DNA of 64,000 bases, from the NCBI GenBank assembly GCA_903828675.1, contig CAIKND010000036.1, positions 90,709-154,708 on the forward strand, written 5' to 3'. The translations under genes were made by a program, and so were the position numbers. Shown piece by piece: positions 61,411 to 64,000 of the stretch. The DNA comes from an uncultured Acidobacteriaceae bacterium (lineage in GTDB: Bacteria > Acidobacteriota > Terriglobia > Terriglobales > Acidobacteriaceae). Below the pieces are notes generated by a model. The model did no database searches, had not been told where the DNA came from, and saw only the letters and a program-made list of their open reading frames with translations. How positions within the stretch are numbered: the stretch's first letter is position 1; each line of letters starts with the position of its first letter.

Positions 61411-61727
61411 ATACCAGGAGGATACGCCCCCGGAAGGTTCAGTGGCTCCTCTGGAATGCCAATCCAGCCAGCCAGGTAGGCCACGCCAACGAATCCGCCG
61501 GAGAAGCAGAAGCCCAGTACCGTAGCAATACGAACCACTGCGACATCCCAGCCGTTCGACTGCGCCAGGGCCAGACAGACGCCGGCAATCTGACGGCCAG
61601 TGCGGGGCCTGACCAGAGGCCTGCCCGGCATCGACTCCATAACAGGAATGACCGCACCGCAGTTCGAGCAAAAGCGCGCGCTCGTGGGCAACCCGGTTCC
61701 GCATTGATGACAAAATCTCACTGGCAT
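61407..61727 (-). CDS. Zinc-ribbon plus PspC-domain membrane protein
   Basis: The product has 106 residues. An N-terminal zinc ribbon has two CxxC pairs (FCHQCG and FCSNCG). After a short linker comes a PspC-like domain with RQIAGVCLALAQSNGWDVAVV and a hydrophobic helix (FCFSGGFVGVAYLAGWIG). Such small proteins are thought to respond to or modulate membrane stress. AGGAG lies 6 nt before the ATG. Its stop overlaps the start of the hydrolase gene by 4 nt. Confidence 0.85.
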   Translation of the reverse strand: MPVRFCHQCGTGLPTSARFCSNCGAVIPVMESMPGRPLVRPRTGRQIAGVCLALAQSNGWDVAVVRIATVLGFCFSGGFVGVAYLAGWIGIPEEPLNLPGAYPPGI

Positions 61728-62186
61728 ACATTACTCCTTTGAAGATGCGAGCCGAATAAAGATACGCACGATAGATGCAGAAAGTTGCAGTGGGGCCATT
61801 TCGGCAAAGGCCGGTGGTCCCGCGTCGGCGCCCAGTCTCCCAATTCCGCATGGAATCCCCTATACCCAGGGCACGGTAAGCATGCAAACATTTGCTCACT
61901 ACATATGCAAATGTTTTCACAGTCGACTGAAGTAGCTCGATCTAAGTTAGGAGAAATAAAGGGCATCGGTTTGGATATGAAGGTGCAAAAGCTGCAGCAT
62001 GCAAAGACGGCACAAGCGGGAAGATGAGTTTGATAAGTCATCTGTGAAGCCCTCTGGACACTTCCTGGCACGAATGAATGGGATGAGGTCCAGGCTGGAA
62101 GAGGCGCTTGGCTTTCTTATGGCGAGATTTAATCGAGCTGACCGGAACGCATGCCGGCCTAGACCCCATCCCTGGGGGTTACCGGC
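61728..62186. other. Gene-free stretch upstream of the PspC operon
   Basis: This 459-nt spacer holds the inverted repeat at 61886-61916. A 63-codon open frame at 61999-62190 has no ribosome-binding site and overlaps the TTG start of the next gene by 4 nt, so I leave it out. No RNA gene was recognised. Confidence 0.45.
61886..61916. promoter_or_regulatory. Perfect 10-bp inverted repeat, candidate operator
   Basis: AAACATTTGC (61886-61895) and GCAAATGTTT (61907-61916) flank an 11-nt spacer. It lies about 160 nt before the zinc-ribbon/PspC start and 270 nt before the small exported protein gene. The size and spacing fit a dimeric regulator site or a hairpin. Confidence 0.5.
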
Positions 62187-62594
62187 TTGAAATCCATATG
62201 CATCTCCGCGATCCTCTTTCTTGCCATACATCTGGTGGCTCAAGTGCCGTCGGAAGAATCCAAACCACGCCTTGACCGCGTGGACTGGGCGCTGTTGGCA
62301 TCTGATGCCGGCGCACGGGCGCTCGATACCTATTCAACGCAGAAGATGCTAAGTGACAGAAATCGCGAAGAGTTTTTGCCGGAGACGGTTGCCAACAATA
62401 CAGCATTGTTAGCAACATTCGAGGGCGGAATGGTGACGTTGAATTACTTCGTGGCCCGCAATCTGGTTCGTCATCACCACCGAAAGCTCGCCAGGTTTGT
62501 CGTCGTCGCCGACATGGTTCAAGTCTATCCGTGGGCCATTCACAATCTCACACTGCCATCAGACAGCAAGTCGCGAGTGTTTGCACCGAGGTGA
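62187..62594 (+). CDS. Small exported protein of unknown function
   Basis: The product has 135 residues with a hydrophobic leader (SICISAILFLAIHLVAQ). The mature part contains VDWALLASDAGARALDTYST and LNYFVARNLVRHHHRKLARF. I recognise a similar small family seen near polysaccharide genes in acidobacteria, but no function is known. The start is TTG, with a GGGGG run about 8 nt upstream. The nearby UpxY-like gene supports a surface-polysaccharide context. Confidence 0.55.
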   Translation: MKSICISAILFLAIHLVAQVPSEESKPRLDRVDWALLASDAGARALDTYSTQKMLSDRNREEFLPETVANNTALLATFEGGMVTLNYFVARNLVRHHHRKLARFVVVADMVQVYPWAIHNLTLPSDSKSRVFAPR

Positions 62595-62736
62595 TGCAGG
62601 TAATCGCGAGAGGGAACCATTGGAGCTAAAGCACAGGTGGGCACAGTTCGGTAACGCGAACAGGCGTCAAATCGCCACGACATGAACTTTCGTTGCAAAT
62701 CAGGGTAGGGCGTCCAGCAATCATGAGGTAGAGCAG

Positions 62737-63297
62737 ATGATCACTTCAAACGACATGGAACCCAGAATCTCAGAAAACTCAGACTGGTGGGCGCTTTACA
62801 CGCGTCACCAGCACGAGAAAGTGGTGGCCGAGATGTTGTTGGCTAAGGGTCTTGACGTCTTTCTGCCACTCTACGAGACGCAGCGGCGCTGGAAGGACAG
62901 GAGAAAGATGCTCACGTTGCCACTCTTTCCTGGCTACTTGTTCGTCCGGGGGGGGCTTGAACGCCGACTAAAGATCGTGACGACCCCCGGAGTACACATG
63001 ATTCTAAGCAAAGGCGATCAAGCCGCGGTCATCCTGGAGACGGAAATCCAGACAATTCGCAGAGCGGTTGAAGGGACATATCGCATTGAACCGCATCCCT
63101 TTCTGAAGTGCGGTGAGCGGGTTCGAGTGAAGCGTGGATCCCTCGAGGGCGTGGAAGGTGTCTTGGTGCGGAAGAAGAATTCTTGTCGTTTGGTCCTTTC
63201 GGTTGACCTGCTGGAGCGCTCCGTGGGAGTGGAGATTGACGCTTCAGACGTAGAGCGCGTGGAGACGCGGAGTGCGACCGGATCTATGGCATCCTGA
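62737..63297 (+). CDS. NusG-like transcription antiterminator (UpxY/RfaH type)
   Basis: The product has 186 residues. The N-terminal NGN domain (WWALYTRHQHEKVVAEMLLA, FPGYLFVRGG) and a C-terminal KOW domain (CGERVRVKRGSLEGVEGVLV) identify a specialised NusG paralog. These usually associate with RNA polymerase at capsule or exopolysaccharide operons and suppress premature termination. GAGG lies 8 nt before the ATG at 62737. An ATG at 62755 is another option. The genes it would serve are probably outside the window to the right or left, because the next gene is convergent. Confidence 0.88.
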   Translation: MITSNDMEPRISENSDWWALYTRHQHEKVVAEMLLAKGLDVFLPLYETQRRWKDRRKMLTLPLFPGYLFVRGGLERRLKIVTTPGVHMILSKGDQAAVILETEIQTIRRAVEGTYRIEPHPFLKCGERVRVKRGSLEGVEGVLVRKKNSCRLVLSVDLLERSVGVEIDASDVERVETRSATGSMAS

Positions 63298-63456
63298 TAA
63301 TCTGCAGTGAGCAAAGACGATGGAGTACTTTAACAGGGCCTCGAACTCCCGGCCAGCGGGCTCTGACCGGAAACTCGAGGCTCTACCGTGTTGGCGATCG
63401 CTTAAGTTCGTTGATCATCCCGCGGAATCCGCGAAACGGTAGCGAAAGAACAGCCA

Positions 63457-63485
63457 CCAGGATGCAAGCCGGGCTCGCATCCTGG
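63457..63485. terminator. Hairpin between the convergent UpxY-like and surface-protein genes
   Basis: CCAGGATGC (63457-63465) and GCATCCTGG (63477-63485) pair perfectly, 4 nt before the stop of the minus-strand gene. A weaker GCCTCGA/TCGAGGC dyad lies at about 63338-63382. Confidence 0.55.
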
Positions 63486-63489
63486 ATTG

Positions 63490-64000
63490 TTATGGAATTG
63501 CCACGCGGAACACATTGGACGGAATGCTCAGAACAGTATGACTGTCGACACTCATGACAATATAGTCATAGCTTTGCCCGCTCTGTACTGGAGAGTCCAC
63601 GTATGTTGTTTGAACATCCCCAGATGAATGCAACAACTGGTAATTCGAGGTGCCACTCGGCGCACGATAGACGTTGTAGCCTACAACGGGATCAGAAGAG
63701 TTGCTTGGCGGATTCCAACTCAGTTCGACTTGATGTGCCGTACCGGCGCCGGTGAGGACTATCACCGCCGAGCTGCTGGTTGATGAATTGCTGGCAATGG
63801 TCAATGTGCCTGTTGCTGTTCCTGTGGCAATGGGGTTGAATACGACCGCCAACGTCAGTGCCTGACCTGGATTCAGGGTGACCGGGAAAGTGGCGCCTGA
63901 AACCGTGAATCCTGTGCCGGTCAGTGTGGCCGAATTCACCGTGACTGAGGCGGTGCCGGTCGAGGTAAGGGTCACCGACTGTGTTGCCGGGGTATTCAAC
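63490..64000 (-). CDS. Exported Ig-like/fibronectin-III repeat protein, C-terminal part (cut by window edge)
   Basis: The frame is open to the right edge, so only the last 170 residues are seen. The first part is an ASH/choice-of-anchor-D type Ig-like domain (SVTLTSTGTASVTVNSATLT, LAVVFNPIATGTATGTLTIA). The last 85 residues are a fibronectin type III domain (VELSWNPPSNSSDPVVGYNV, YRAPSGTSNYQLL, SYDYIVMSVD). Such arrays occur at the end of large secreted or surface proteins in acidobacteria. The protein ends in FRVAIP without a sorting signal. The true start is outside the window. Confidence 0.85.
   Translation of the reverse strand, partial: LNTPATQSVTLTSTGTASVTVNSATLTGTGFTVSGATFPVTLNPGQALTLAVVFNPIATGTATGTLTIASNSSTSSSAVIVLTGAGTAHQVELSWNPPSNSSDPVVGYNVYRAPSGTSNYQLLHSSGDVQTTYVDSPVQSGQSYDYIVMSVDSHTVLSIPSNVFRVAIP

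Noticed and set aside
61999..62190. 63-codon open frame ending on the TTG start of the next gene
   Set aside because: The 4-nt overlap is suggestive, but there is no ribosome-binding site, no homology I recognise, and a composition typical of non-coding sequence.
63436..63444. ACGGTAGCG, similar to the RfaH ops element, just after the UpxY-like gene
   Set aside because: The downstream gene is on the opposite strand, so an antitermination site there would have no target. The match is short enough to be chance.
1..64000. tRNA, rRNA, riboswitch and CRISPR signals
   Set aside because: Reading through the intergenic regions gave no convincing T-loop, repeat-spacer array or known riboswitch core. 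A covariance-model scan was not possible here.

Overview
The window reads like a chromosome segment of an acidobacterium (Acidobacteriota, probably class Terriglobia). This placement is inferred from the gene content, not from a marker gene. The supporting traits are a moderately GC-rich genome, very large Oar-like TonB-dependent receptors with an N-terminal carboxypeptidase-regulatory domain, a ToxR-like winged-helix protein encoded divergently from one of them, many Tat-exported sugar-active enzymes, and intergenic dyad repeats built on a GCTAAAGCC-type core. No rRNA, tRNA or CRISPR array was seen. About 50 protein genes are supported. Many have TTG or GTG starts that are chosen by a Shine-Dalgarno motif.

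Layout. 1-8.6 kb: two paralogous Tat-exported heparinase II/III-like proteins flank nicotinate phosphoribosyltransferase, followed by a TonB-dependent receptor and an orphan PD-(D/E)XK nuclease-like gene. 8.6-20 kb: a carbohydrate block on both strands. It holds a GH127 beta-L-arabinofuranosidase-like enzyme, a Gfo/Idh/MocA oxidoreductase, a xylose-isomerase-like TIM barrel, 2-keto-3-deoxygluconate kinase with KDPG aldolase, two SDRs, an FAH-family hydrolase and a FucP-like permease. The last three fit the lower part of a non-phosphorylated L-fucose route. Two MITE-like intergenic elements and several short dyad repeats lie between these genes. 20-28 kb: a GT39-like membrane glycosyltransferase, UvrA, a TPR protein, two small exported proteins and a SprT-like metalloprotease preceded by a 25-bp hairpin. 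28-31 kb: a three-domain membrane fusion (ICMT-like, PAP2 and Lgt-like) overlapping an unrecognised probable beta-barrel protein. This is the most unusual unit in the window.

31-45 kb: Tat Gfo/Idh/MocA oxidoreductase, authentic Lgt, hypoxanthine phosphoribosyltransferase, DeoC, a GAF-GAF-PP2C phosphatase, an exported DUF2264-like protein, an Oar-like receptor divergent from a membrane-anchored winged-helix regulator, and AroA. 45-60 kb: TolC-family protein, TruA, M20 peptidase, exported amidohydrolase, HtrA/DegP protease, peptidoglycan-binding protein, a GH63-like hydrolase, type-B carboxylesterase, LysA and a PfkB kinase. 60-64 kb: a small operon of zinc-ribbon/PspC, alpha/beta hydrolase and Tat cupin genes, then a small exported protein, an UpxY/NusG-like antiterminator, and the 3' end of a large exported Ig-like/FN3 protein that runs off the right edge.

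How the parts fit. Much of the window serves scavenging of plant or microbial polysaccharide: outer-membrane TonB receptors, exported lyases and glycosidases, then cytoplasmic keto-deoxy-sugar catabolism. Housekeeping functions are interspersed (NAD and purine salvage, deoxyribose breakdown, shikimate and lysine synthesis, DNA repair, lipoprotein maturation, envelope proteolysis). Most convergent gene pairs are separated by good bidirectional terminator hairpins.
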